Shown in pieces: positions 36,981 through 44,491 of a stretch of 63,353 nt of DNA (within the stretch, counting starts at the first letter, position 1; each line of letters starts with the position of its first letter). Made by a program: the position numbers and the translations under genes. The DNA lies in the NCBI GenBank assembly GCA_902532225.1, contig CACAHI010000003.1:1-63353 (forward strand), written 5' to 3'. The notes below the pieces were generated by a model. The model saw only the letters and a program-made list of their open reading frames with translations. It did no database searches and was not told the origin of the DNA. This stretch comes from an uncultured Pelagibacteraceae bacterium (GTDB lineage Bacteria; Pseudomonadota; Alphaproteobacteria; Pelagibacterales; Pelagibacteraceae).

Positions 36981-37753
36981 TAATTATAAGGAGGTTTATG
37001 TAAACTTTTAACAGATTCTGTAAAAATTTCATAACCATTTTCAGTTATACCTAATGTATGTTCAAACTGTGCAGATAATGATTTATCTTTAGTAACTGCA
37101 GTCCATCCATCATTAAGAACTTTAGTTTCAAATTTACCAGCATTAATCATTGGTTCAATTGTAAATGTCATTCCTGGAACTAATTCTATGCCAGTATTTT
37201 TTTTTCCATAGTGCAATATATTTGGCGCCTCGTGAAAAACATTACTTATACCGTGGCCACAAAAATCTCTTACAACTGAATAACCTTTATTTTCGACATA
37301 AGATTGTATTTCAAAACCTATATCTCCAAGTTTAATTCCTGGTTTCAATATTTTAATTGCATTCATCATTGATTGATATGTTGCTTCTATTAGATTCGTA
37401 GCTTTAACTGGCACCTTTCCTGCAGAAAACATTCTACTAGTATCCCCGTAATAACCATCAACAATGGCTGTAACATCAATATTTAAAATATCTCCATCAT
37501 TTAAAATTCTTTCAGAAGGTATTCCGTGGCACACAACGTGATTTAAAGATGTACATAAGGATTTTTTAAATCCTCTATAATATAGAGGAGCAGAATATCC
37601 TCCATTATCTCTAATAAATTCATAACCTAATTTATCAATCTCATTAGTTGTTATTCCTGGTTTTATCTGAGCTGATATCATATCAAGAGTTCTAGAAGCA
37701 AGATTTCCAGCTTTACGCATTTTTTCAAATTTTTCTAAATAATTATCAGTCAT
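36980..37753 (-). CDS. map: Type I methionine aminopeptidase
   Basis: This 257-residue metalloprotease removes initiator Met from nascent chains. The pita-bread fold ligands appear in NIDVTAIVDGYYGDTSRMF (Asp pair), FCGHGISNVFHEAPN (His) and TIEPM and FEHTLGITENG (Glu residues). N-terminal KMRKAGNLASRTLDMI and VCHGIPSERILNDGD are family blocks. It lacks an N-terminal zinc-finger extension, so it is the short bacterial type. The start overlaps the sfsA stop by 8 bases (ATGACTGA). Confidence 0.95.
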   Translation of the reverse strand: MTDNYLEKFEKMRKAGNLASRTLDMISAQIKPGITTNEIDKLGYEFIRDNGGYSAPLYYRGFKKSLCTSLNHVVCHGIPSERILNDGDILNIDVTAIVDGYYGDTSRMFSAGKVPVKATNLIEATYQSMMNAIKILKPGIKLGDIGFEIQSYVENKGYSVVRDFCGHGISNVFHEAPNILHYGKKNTGIELVPGMTFTIEPMINAGKFETKVLNDGWTAVTKDKSLSAQFEHTLGITENGYEIFTESVKSLHKPPYN

Positions 37754-38432
37754 TCAAAATATTAATTTTTTTTTCAATTTTAATTTCTTTAGAATTTAAT
37801 TTACATCGGTAAGCTAAAAATTTTACTCCAGCTTTCTTAGCAATTAAATAATTTTGATAGTAATCATTATCAATGTCTTTTGCTATCTTAAAACTATTTA
37901 TATCCTGAATTTGAGTTAAAAATAAGACATAAGGTTTATAACCTTTTTCTAGAGATTTAATTAATTGTAGCAGATGTTTTGAGCCCCTTGATGTAATAGC
38001 ATCAGGAAATTCAGCTAGTTCTTTTTTTCTTAATAATGTTACGTTTTTAACTTCAATGATGTTTTTATCACATAAAAAATCAAACCTCGTATCATTTGAA
38101 AATTTAAATTCAGGTTTAATCATTTTAACTGACTTAAATTCTTCGAAGAGTTTGTTGTTTAAACCATGTTCAACAATTCTGTTTGCTCTATGAGTGTTAA
38201 CACCTACTAGTTTGTTTTTTGATTTGATTATTTCAAGTGTATATTTTAATTTTCTTTTTGGATCATTATTTTTGCTTATCCAAGTCTCATTTCCTTCATC
38301 TAATAGACCCATCATAGATCCTGTATTGGGACAATGAGCGGTAAGTGTGGAATTATTTACTTTTATATCTATAAAAAATCTTTTATATCGCTTGATTAAT
38401 TTGCCTTTAATTAAAGTACTGGTAAATTTCAT
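37746..38432 (-). CDS. sfsA: SfsA family protein (sugar fermentation stimulation; nuclease-like)
   Basis: This 228-residue protein matches SfsA: LIKGKLIKRYKRFFIDI at the start, CPNTGSMMGLLDEGNETW, a PD-(D/E)xK-like centre (RFDFLCDKNIIEVKNVTL) and FPDAITSRGSKHL. E. coli SfsA was first named for maltose metabolism; the fold is that of an OB domain plus a nuclease-like domain, and its role is unsettled. It is first in the ten-gene minus-strand run and diverges from the CinA-like gene with 22 bases between starts. Confidence 0.9.
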   Translation of the reverse strand: MKFTSTLIKGKLIKRYKRFFIDIKVNNSTLTAHCPNTGSMMGLLDEGNETWISKNNDPKRKLKYTLEIIKSKNKLVGVNTHRANRIVEHGLNNKLFEEFKSVKMIKPEFKFSNDTRFDFLCDKNIIEVKNVTLLRKKELAEFPDAITSRGSKHLLQLIKSLEKGYKPYVLFLTQIQDINSFKIAKDIDNDYYQNYLIAKKAGVKFLAYRCKLNSKEIKIEKKINILND

Positions 38433-38454
38433 CTTAATTTATTTATATTTAAAA

Positions 38455-39207
38455 ATGACAAATAAAAAAGAAATATTTGCTGGAATAATTGTAATTGGTA
38501 ACGAAATATTATCAGGAAGAACTCAAGATACAAATACAAGTACACTTTCAATTTGGTTAAATTCTTTAGGTATAAAAGTTCAAGAGGTTAGAACAATCCC
38601 TGATTCAGAAAAAATTATTGTTGAAACAGTTGCTGATTTAAGAAAAAAGTTTGATTATGTTTTTACGACAGGAGGAATAGGACCTACACATGATGATATA
38701 ACTGCATCATCTATAGCAAAAGCATTTAATTTAAAATACGGGCCTCATAAAGAAGCAATGGATATTTTGGAAAAATATTATAAGCCTGGAGAATTTAATA
38801 AAGGAAGACAAAAAATGGCATGGATGCCAACAAGTGCTGAGTTAATTTATAATCCTACCAGTGGTGCACCTGGTTTTAATGTGGAAAATGTATTTTGTTT
38901 ACCAGGAGTTCCTTCAATATTAAAATCTATGCTTGGAGGGATCACTCATAAATTAGTTGGGGGAAAACCAATATTAAGTCAAACAATAAATTTAAAAACT
39001 GTTGAAAGTGAAATAGCCAAATCATTGTCAAATGTACAAAAAAATAATAAAGAAGTTGATATTGGTAGTTATCCATTTTTTAGAGCAGGAAAATTAGGTG
39101 TGGCAATAGTTTTAAGAAGTGATGTTCAAAGTCAAATTGACAAATGCAACTTAGAAATAATTAAGTTTGTAAAAGAGAAAAATATTGAAATTGTTGAAAA
39201 AGATTAA
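38455..39207 (+). CDS. CinA N-terminal (molybdopterin-binding-fold) domain protein
   Basis: This protein of about 250 residues begins AGIIVIGNEILSGRTQDTNT and has TTGGIGPTHDDITA, the MoaB/MogA-like fold of CinA N-terminal proteins; GAPGFNVENVFCLPGVPSI is also conserved. Full CinA adds a C-terminal amidase, which is absent here, so this is the stand-alone domain often called competence/damage-inducible protein A. The start is ATG 38455; a longer reading from 38347 would lie antisense to sfsA and lacks family sequence. Function is unproven (pyridine-nucleotide repair by related CinA). It overlaps the next gene by one base (TAATG). Confidence 0.88.
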   Translation: MTNKKEIFAGIIVIGNEILSGRTQDTNTSTLSIWLNSLGIKVQEVRTIPDSEKIIVETVADLRKKFDYVFTTGGIGPTHDDITASSIAKAFNLKYGPHKEAMDILEKYYKPGEFNKGRQKMAWMPTSAELIYNPTSGAPGFNVENVFCLPGVPSILKSMLGGITHKLVGGKPILSQTINLKTVESEIAKSLSNVQKNNKEVDIGSYPFFRAGKLGVAIVLRSDVQSQIDKCNLEIIKFVKEKNIEIVEKD

Positions 39208-39650
39208 TGTTATATTTTGCTTACGGAAGTAATTTAAACCATATTCAAATGAAAGATAGATGCAGCAGAGCGAAATATATCAAAAAACATACTTTAAATG
39301 GTTATAAATTATGTTTTAGTCATAAAACAAATCATTCTGTTTATGGGCATGCAAACATTATAAAAAACAAAAAATCTGAAGTACATGGAGCCCTTTGGGA
39401 TATTACAAGAAATGATGAGAAAGAATTGGATGGATATGAAGGGGTTGATTATAATTATTATCAAAAGGAATATTTTACTTTAAAAGGTAAAAAGGTTTTA
39501 GTTTATGTTCAAAAAATATATTATTTGCAAAAACCAAATTCTACTTATTTACACACAATTATTCAGGGATACAAAGATTGCTCTTTAGATATGAAGAAAT
39601 TAAAAAAGACAATTTCTAATTATAAAATAAATTATATAGTTAATTGGTAG
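39207..39650 (+). CDS. Gamma-glutamylcyclotransferase-like (GGCT/AIG2 fold) protein
   Basis: This 147-residue protein has the GGCT opening YFAYGSNLNHIQMKDRC, the substrate-loop glycines after it, and an acidic residue in LDGYEGVDYNYY, where the catalytic Glu of GGCT lies. Related enzymes cyclise gamma-glutamyl amines or act on glutathione-like peptides; the exact substrate cannot be read. It overlaps the CinA-like gene by one base, suggesting a joint transcript. A 156-base region follows before the autotransporter gene. Confidence 0.83.
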   Translation: MLYFAYGSNLNHIQMKDRCSRAKYIKKHTLNGYKLCFSHKTNHSVYGHANIIKNKKSEVHGALWDITRNDEKELDGYEGVDYNYYQKEYFTLKGKKVLVYVQKIYYLQKPNSTYLHTIIQGYKDCSLDMKKLKKTISNYKINYIVNW

Positions 39651-39704
39651 ACACTTACAAAGAGATAAATAAATCTTAAAAAATAAACCTAATTTTTTTT
39701 GAGC

Positions 39705-39724
39705 AAACTTGTACTAAACTTGTA
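39705..39724 (+). repeat. Tandem 11-base direct repeats upstream of the autotransporter gene
   Basis: AAACTTGTA occurs at 39705-39713 and again at 39716-39724 with an 11-base period, and a degenerate third copy (AAACTCGAA) lies at 39774-39782. One-turn direct repeats are typical of OmpR/PhoB-family response regulator sites. The 156-base gap also has an ACCCA-TTT-TGGGT hairpin at 39750-39762, which could serve as a weak terminator for the preceding genes. Confidence 0.35.
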
Positions 39725-39806
39725 TTTAAAGTGATAAAATAAAGCTCAAACCCATTTTGGGTAGTCTTACACTAAACTCGAACTTAAATAAATTTATAAA
39801 GCATTA

Positions 39807-41936
39807 ATGTTTATAAAAAATATTTTTAAAATTCATTATATTTTATTTTTTTTAGCTTTATTTCTTTCTAAGGCTATAGCGGAGCCAACCTTCGTACGAA
39901 GTAAATCAATAAATGCAGACAACGGAGAATTTGGATTAACATTTAATAATGATGGTACCAAAATGTATACTACACAACAGGATCAGAATGGTGGTGGCCT
40001 ACAAAGTGATAATGTTTACGAATATGTGTTAACTACTGCTTATGATATTTCAACAGCAACCTTAAACAATACTAAAACAGTACATGTATTAGCAACTCAT
40101 GGAGGTGGTGATAAACTTATACCAACCCAAGTAGTGTTTAATAACGATGGAACAAAAATGTTTATTGCTGACCATGCTTCTGATAATATAGATTACTGGT
40201 CACTAACCACTGCATTTGATGTTTCAACTGCTTCGCTTGATGGTAGATATGATGTTTCTAGTAAAGAAGTAAGATTAACTTCTGTTGCATTTAATAATGA
40301 TGGTACCAGAATGATTATTGCTGGTGTAGGAAATAATACTCAACATCACCTTAATGAATATTCACTAGATACAGCATTTGATCTTAGCTCAGGAGTTACA
40401 CATCTTAATACTGAAGACTTAAGTTCTTTGCACAGTTATATCAATGGAGTTACTTTTAATCACGATGGTACTAAAATGTATACCATTGATGTTGCAACCG
40501 ATGATATTTCTCAGTTTAAATTAACCACACCTTATGATGTTTCTACTTACTCCCTTGAAGGTACCTTTGATGTAGAATCTCATGATACAGGTGCAAGAGA
40601 AGTTGCGTTTAGCCATGATGGAAGTAAAATGTTTTTTATTGGAAATATTAATAATAAAGTTTTTGAATTTAACCTAAGCTGTAATTGGAGCATAATAGAC
40701 GGTGCTTGTGATGATCCAGCAGATACTAGTGATGAAGGTAAAGATATTTCAAGTTCAATTGAATCTCAAGCAGCAACAGCTAAACAAATTACTATTCAAG
40801 CAAGTACTCCAGTATTAAATCGTATGTATTGGTTAAGACGTCATAGAAATGAAGATAAATTAAGTAATCAAAATATTAAATTTAACTTTTCAAATTCAAT
40901 GATGGCATCGCTATCAAAAGTTATTCCAGTATCAAATAAAACGAATGAGGCTTTAGATAAAATATCTGATAATTGGTCATTTTGGAGTGAAGGTAGTGTT
41001 AGCGTTGGTAGAGTGGGCGACACATCTTCTTCATCATCAAAAAAAATTGATAGCAAAGGTATTACAATTGGAATGGATAAAAAAATTAGTGAAAACAAAA
41101 TGTATGGATATGCTCTTCGATTTGGTAATGATTATGTCGATGTAGGCACATCTGGAACATCTTTAGATACTGATTCATATAGTTTATCTCTTTATGGAAC
41201 TTTTCCTCATGATGATAAAAGATTCACTGAAGGTATTCTTGGAATAAGCACATTGAAGACTGATCATGTTAGAAAAGGTGATTTATATACTAGAACTGGG
41301 AAAAGAAATGGCGCACAAGTATTTGGATCAATTAATTATTTTACAACATATAAAAAAGATGAATTTAATATTGTTCCAAATATAAGAATTGATCTTAGCT
41401 ATACAGAACTATCCAAATACAGAGAAGAAGGAACTACTGCATTGGTGTATAAAAAACAAACAATTGAAACAGGAATGATTTCTACTGGTTTTACAATAAG
41501 CGATATTTTAGATTTTAATTCTTTTACGTTTAAACCAAATGGTGGTTTGGAACTTGGAATAGATTTTAGTCCATCTTCAGATGCTACTTATCGTTATCTT
41601 TCAGAAACTACAGAATATACGAAATCTATTGATCAAGATGCAATGAACGCAAGAGCAAATATTGGATTTGATTTAATAACTGAGAACGGTTTTTCTGTAA
41701 TGACCATCTATGAAAGAAATCAAAGTGACAATGCTCATAGTGACACTTTATATTTGGGATTTGGTTATATACCAACTGACGATATTCAATATGCTATGAG
41801 TTTAGATAATGACAAAGCATCTTTAACTTATAAGAGAGATTTAAATGGTTTTGATATCAGAATGAGTTCAAACTATAGTTTAATGAGTGAAATACCTGAC
41901 TATGGTGCAAACATAGAAGTTGTAAATACATTTTAG
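39807..41936 (+). CDS. Autotransporter with N-terminal beta-propeller-like repeats
   Basis: This 709-residue protein has a signal peptide (1-25, ending KAIAE). Five repeats of roughly 55-60 residues, each with an FNNDGTKM-type core (variants NNDGTRM, NHDGTKM, SHDGSKM), fill residues 30 to about 290, as in beta-propeller or YncE-like surface proteins. A short Cys-containing stretch (SCNWSIIDGACDD) and helical linker follow (about 290-385), and then a 320-residue C-terminal beta-barrel ending in VNTF, matching the autotransporter translocator domain. It is expected on the cell surface; ligand or enzyme activity unknown. It begins the accessory stretch that ends at tRNA-Leu. The ATG at 39807 is chosen because it starts the signal peptide. 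Confidence 0.8.
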   Translation: MFIKNIFKIHYILFFLALFLSKAIAEPTFVRSKSINADNGEFGLTFNNDGTKMYTTQQDQNGGGLQSDNVYEYVLTTAYDISTATLNNTKTVHVLATHGGGDKLIPTQVVFNNDGTKMFIADHASDNIDYWSLTTAFDVSTASLDGRYDVSSKEVRLTSVAFNNDGTRMIIAGVGNNTQHHLNEYSLDTAFDLSSGVTHLNTEDLSSLHSYINGVTFNHDGTKMYTIDVATDDISQFKLTTPYDVSTYSLEGTFDVESHDTGAREVAFSHDGSKMFFIGNINNKVFEFNLSCNWSIIDGACDDPADTSDEGKDISSSIESQAATAKQITIQASTPVLNRMYWLRRHRNEDKLSNQNIKFNFSNSMMASLSKVIPVSNKTNEALDKISDNWSFWSEGSVSVGRVGDTSSSSSKKIDSKGITIGMDKKISENKMYGYALRFGNDYVDVGTSGTSLDTDSYSLSLYGTFPHDDKRFTEGILGISTLKTDHVRKGDLYTRTGKRNGAQVFGSINYFTTYKKDEFNIVPNIRIDLSYTELSKYREEGTTALVYKKQTIETGMISTGFTISDILDFNSFTFKPNGGLELGIDFSPSSDATYRYLSETTEYTKSIDQDAMNARANIGFDLITENGFSVMTIYERNQSDNAHSDTLYLGFGYIPTDDIQYAMSLDNDKASLTYKRDLNGFDIRMSSNYSLMSEIPDYGANIEVVNTF

Positions 41937-41953
41937 TAAATTTAATTAAAATT

Positions 41954-42003
41954 CTATAGGATAATTTGCTCAAACAGGAGCAGGACAGGAGCATAGAGAG
42001 ATA
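41954..42003 (+). repeat. 50-base direct repeat, copy A (before HNH gene pair)
   Basis: This copy matches 43400-43449 at 43 of 50 positions without gaps; the last 31 bases differ at only one position. Each copy contains an internal CAGGAGCA duplication and ends GCATAGAGAGATA. Copies A and B bracket the two HNH-like genes, so the pair could be a mobile or recombining unit. No terminal inverted repeats or transposase are seen. Confidence 0.85.
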
Positions 42004-42010
42004 GTATAAT
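41982..42010 (+). promoter_or_regulatory. Candidate promoter for HNH gene pair, overlapping repeat copy A
   Basis: AGGACA at 41982-41987 (four of six matches to TTGACA) is followed after 17 bases by a perfect TATAAT at 42005-42010, 15 bases before the ATG at 42025. The -35 part is inside repeat A. Copy B lacks the TATAAT. Sequence fits sigma70; use is untested. Confidence 0.5.
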
Positions 42011-42024
42011 AGGATAGTATTTTT

Positions 42025-42726
42025 ATGGGTTATTGGAATAATATAAGAGCATCTGGCATAAATTTATATGAGCGATATTGCGTTAAATGCCAAACAAAAA
42101 AATCTATTTCACTTTTTCCAAAACATCAAAAGTATAAAAAATCAAATAAATGTTTTGAATGTCTTGATGAAGTAAAATGTAAAAGTTGTGGAGATATTAA
42201 GAAATATAAAGATTTTGAACCTAAATACAAAGGATCTCGTAAATCAAAGATTGAATGTTGGGAATGTTTTATAAGTAGAAAAAATTTAAGAAGAAGAAAA
42301 AGTTATGCTAAACAAAAAGCTGAAGGGACACTTATTCCAATAGATAGAGACAAAATGCAAATGCATAGTTTGTTATGGGCGAAAATTAGTTCTAAAAAAT
42401 CAAATTCCAATAATAAAAATAATGAAAGATCTTCAGTAGTAGAAATAACTAGTGAACAATTTAAAATTTGGTTCAAAAAAAATTATGATGAAACTTGTTA
42501 TTATTGTGGGATTTCTATTGAGCAATTCAGATCAAGTAAATTTGTTAAAAAAATAAGACCTCACATTAAAAATTTTGGAGTAGATAGAAAAGATACAAAA
42601 CAAGGCTATAAAGTCAGCAATATTGTTATTTGCTGTAATTTTTGCAATTCTGTTAAAGGATCCTTTTTTAATGATGAGGAATTTAGAAAAATAGGAAAAA
42701 AATATATTAGAAAACTTTATGACTAA
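42025..42726 (+). CDS. HNH-like nuclease with two N-terminal zinc-ribbon pairs
   Basis: This 233-residue protein contains two tandem four-Cys units: C19xxC22 with C43xxC46 and C52xxC55 with C78xxC81, each spaced around a FP or DF element. A charged linker (about 85-150) leads to a C-terminal treble-clef domain: C158YYC161, VDRKD, GYKVSNIVICCNFCNSVKG (C204 and C207). That pattern is the phage-type HNH family, but the first catalytic His position is Arg (DRxD), as in a known subgroup. It probably binds and may cleave DNA; no target is evident. It overlaps the next HNH gene by 8 bases, and lies between the two 50-base repeats. Confidence 0.7.
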   Translation: MGYWNNIRASGINLYERYCVKCQTKKSISLFPKHQKYKKSNKCFECLDEVKCKSCGDIKKYKDFEPKYKGSRKSKIECWECFISRKNLRRRKSYAKQKAEGTLIPIDRDKMQMHSLLWAKISSKKSNSNNKNNERSSVVEITSEQFKIWFKKNYDETCYYCGISIEQFRSSKFVKKIRPHIKNFGVDRKDTKQGYKVSNIVICCNFCNSVKGSFFNDEEFRKIGKKYIRKLYD

Positions 42727-43369
42727 AAAAGTTGAGCGTCCGTATTTTCAACTAGGAAGACCTAGAAAGTACTCAAAAGAGGAGGCTAAGCAAAAATATG
42801 CTGAAAAAGCAAAAAAAAGATTATCTAACCTCTCTGATAAAGAAAAAGAGTTAATGTCTTTAAGAAGGAAAGAATATGCAAAAAAAAATAAAAAAAAAAT
42901 AAATCAAAATAGTAGAGCCAGACATCAGCGTAATATGCTTGATCCAGAATACAGAAAAAAAATAAGAGCTTTAAGAAAAAAAACAGAACAAAAAGCAAAA
43001 GAAAATAATCCTTTCGTAATGGTAGGTGAAAACCTCAAGGATAGTGCTAGAAATAGAAATATAGAAGCCCCACATAAACCACTTGAATATAGAAAATGGT
43101 ATGAAGAAAAAATAAAGGTTTGTTATTATTGTGGAAATAATAATGAGACAATTAAAAGTTATTTAAAAAAAATTGGAGAAAAAGTTGGTAATCAACAAAA
43201 TAGACTTCAAATAGAAAGAATAGACAGCTCCAAGGGTTACTTGCTTAATAATTTAACTTTAGCTTGTTCTATCTGCAACACACATAAATCAGATATAATT
43301 TCAGCTAAAGATTTTAAAGAAATTGCACAAAAATACATAATTCCAAAAATTAAAAGTGAATTGAGTTAA
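42719..43369 (+). CDS. Second HNH-like nuclease, basic N-terminus
   Basis: This 216-residue protein has a strongly basic helical N-terminus (about 1-95, Lys/Arg-rich) without zinc ribbons. A C-terminal HNH-like module follows: C135YYC138, IERIDSSKGYLLNNLTLACSIC (C183 and C186) and NTHKSD. As in the upstream gene, the first HNH His is replaced (ERID). It might act with the first protein as a two-part nuclease, or be a separate homing-type enzyme; both are inference. It begins 8 bases inside the first gene (ATGACTAA) and is followed by a palindrome and repeat copy B. Confidence 0.7.
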   Translation: MTKKVERPYFQLGRPRKYSKEEAKQKYAEKAKKRLSNLSDKEKELMSLRRKEYAKKNKKKINQNSRARHQRNMLDPEYRKKIRALRKKTEQKAKENNPFVMVGENLKDSARNRNIEAPHKPLEYRKWYEEKIKVCYYCGNNNETIKSYLKKIGEKVGNQQNRLQIERIDSSKGYLLNNLTLACSICNTHKSDIISAKDFKEIAQKYIIPKIKSELS

Positions 43370-43382
43370 TTTGAAAAATTTC

Positions 43383-43399
43383 TAATTCTATTAGAATTA
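43383..43399. repeat. Perfect 17-base palindrome next to repeat copy B
   Basis: TAATTCTA-T-TAGAATTA is an 8-base inverted repeat with one central base. It immediately precedes repeat copy B and follows the second HNH stop by 13 bases. The corresponding place before copy A has only AATTCTAT. It may be a weak hairpin at the end of the HNH mRNA, or a binding or cleavage site for one of the nucleases. Confidence 0.5.
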
Positions 43400-43449
43400 T
43401 TATAGGATAATATGGGACAACAGGAGCAAGACAGGAGCATAGAGAGATA
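43400..43449 (+). repeat. 50-base direct repeat, copy B (after HNH gene pair, before tRNA-Leu)
   Basis: This copy is 43/50 identical to 41954-42003, with the most variable part at offsets 13-19. It ends 73 bases before tRNA-Leu. The spacing from A to B places exactly the HNH pair between the copies, so homologous or site-specific recombination between them would remove both genes. Confidence 0.85.
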
Positions 43450-43522
43450 AACTAAAAAAATTTTACTTATTGCTCTTGTTCAATTATAAATATTAGCATA
43501 AATACTCATGAAAATAACTCAT

Positions 43523-43608
43523 GCCCTCGTGGTGAAATTGGTAGACACAAAGGACTTAAAATCCTTGCCCTTTTGGGAGTGCCAGTTCGAGTCTGGCCGA
43601 GGGCACCA
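43523..43608 (+). tRNA. tRNA-Leu (UAA anticodon)
   Basis: The 86-base gene has acceptor stem GCCCTCG/CGAGGGC, D-arm with GGTGAAATTGGTAGAC, anticodon stem AAGGA/TCCTT with loop CTTAAAA (anticodon TAA, reading UUA), a long class II variable arm, GTTCGAGTC T-loop, and encoded ACCA. UUA is the dominant Leu codon here, so this is a major tRNA. It bounds the accessory stretch to its left and is 5 bases from nadK. Confidence 0.96.
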
Positions 43609-43613
43609 CATTA

Positions 43614-44366
43614 ATGAATAAAATTACAATAATCTCAGATACAAATAAAAAATCATTAAGAATAAAATCATTTATTTCTAAAAATATAAAAAAATATCAA
43701 TTCTTAAAATCAAATTTAATAATTGTTATTGGCGGAGATGGTTTTATGCTTAAAGTTTTAAAGAAAAATAAAAATTCAACAAAATCATTTTACGGGATTA
43801 ACTCTGGTAACTATGGTTTTTTAATGAACAAATTTTCACCTAAACATACTATAAAAAATTTTTCTAAGGCAAAAATGATCTCTATTTCACCGTTAGAAAT
43901 GATTGTAAAAAATAAAAAAGGACAAAATAAAAAATTTATCGCAATCAATGAGGTATCAATTTTGAGACAAAGTAGACAAGCTGCATCATTACTAATTAAA
44001 ACTGGTGCAAAAACTATTATTAAAAAATTAATTTCTGATGGAGTGTTGGTGTCAACACCAGCAGGAAGCACTGCCTATAACTTATCAGTCCATGGTCCTA
44101 TTTTAAGTTTGCATTCAAAAAAATTATCTATTTCTCCAATAAGTCCTTTTAGACCAAGAAGATGGAAGGGTAAAATTATAAGCGACAAATCAATTGTAAA
44201 AATAAGAAATTTAAATCCCCAAAAAAGACCAATTAGTGCAGTAGCTGATAATTTAGAATTTAGAAATGCAAAAAATATTTTAATAAAAACTGATAAAAAA
44301 ATTAAATTTAATTTATTATATGATTCAAACAGAAGTCTTCAAAAAAAATTAAAATTGAACAAATAA
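43614..44366 (+). CDS. nadK: NAD kinase
   Basis: This 250-residue NAD kinase makes NADP. It has the catalytic IVIGGDGFMLKVLKK, the GINSGNYGFLMN segment, the NEVSILR region and STPAGSTAYNLSVHGPI. Length is at the lower end for bacterial NadK. ATG at 43614 is 5 bases after the encoded CCA of tRNA-Leu, so there is no room for a promoter or ribosome site; the mRNA must come from tRNA processing or from internal initiation and have a near-leaderless start. It is convergent with tRNA-Thr. Confidence 0.92.
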   Translation: MNKITIISDTNKKSLRIKSFISKNIKKYQFLKSNLIIVIGGDGFMLKVLKKNKNSTKSFYGINSGNYGFLMNKFSPKHTIKNFSKAKMISISPLEMIVKNKKGQNKKFIAINEVSILRQSRQAASLLIKTGAKTIIKKLISDGVLVSTPAGSTAYNLSVHGPILSLHSKKLSISPISPFRPRRWKGKIISDKSIVKIRNLNPQKRPISAVADNLEFRNAKNILIKTDKKIKFNLLYDSNRSLQKKLKLNK

Positions 44367-44383
44367 GAAAAGAAATTAGTTAG

Positions 44384-44459
44384 TGGTGCCCCCGCACGGA
44401 TTCGAACCGCGGACCTATTGATTACAAATCAATTGCTCTACCAACTGAGCTACAAGGGC
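44384..44459 (-). tRNA. tRNA-Thr (UGU anticodon)
   Basis: On the minus strand the gene starts GCCCTTG, pairs with CGGGGGC (two G-U pairs), has the D-arm TAGCTCAGTTGGTAGAGC, anticodon stem ATTGA/TCAAT with loop TTTGTAA (anticodon TGT), a GTTCGAATC T-loop and encoded CCA, in 76 bases. It lies 32 bases downstream of the rlmB stop on the same strand and is convergent with nadK. Confidence 0.95.
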
Positions 44460-44491
44460 TTAGATCTTTTTTAATATGTATTTATAGATTA

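Noticed and set aside
38347-38454. N-terminal extension of the CinA-like gene
   Set aside because: It would run antisense through the start of sfsA and adds hydrophobic residues without family similarity.
41954-43449. Insertion sequence with direct target duplications
   Set aside because: The repeats are too long (50 bases) and diverged for a target duplication, and there is no transposase or terminal inverted repeat.
41954-43449. CRISPR array
   Set aside because: Only two repeat copies separated by about 1.4 kb of coding sequence; no spacers or cas genes.
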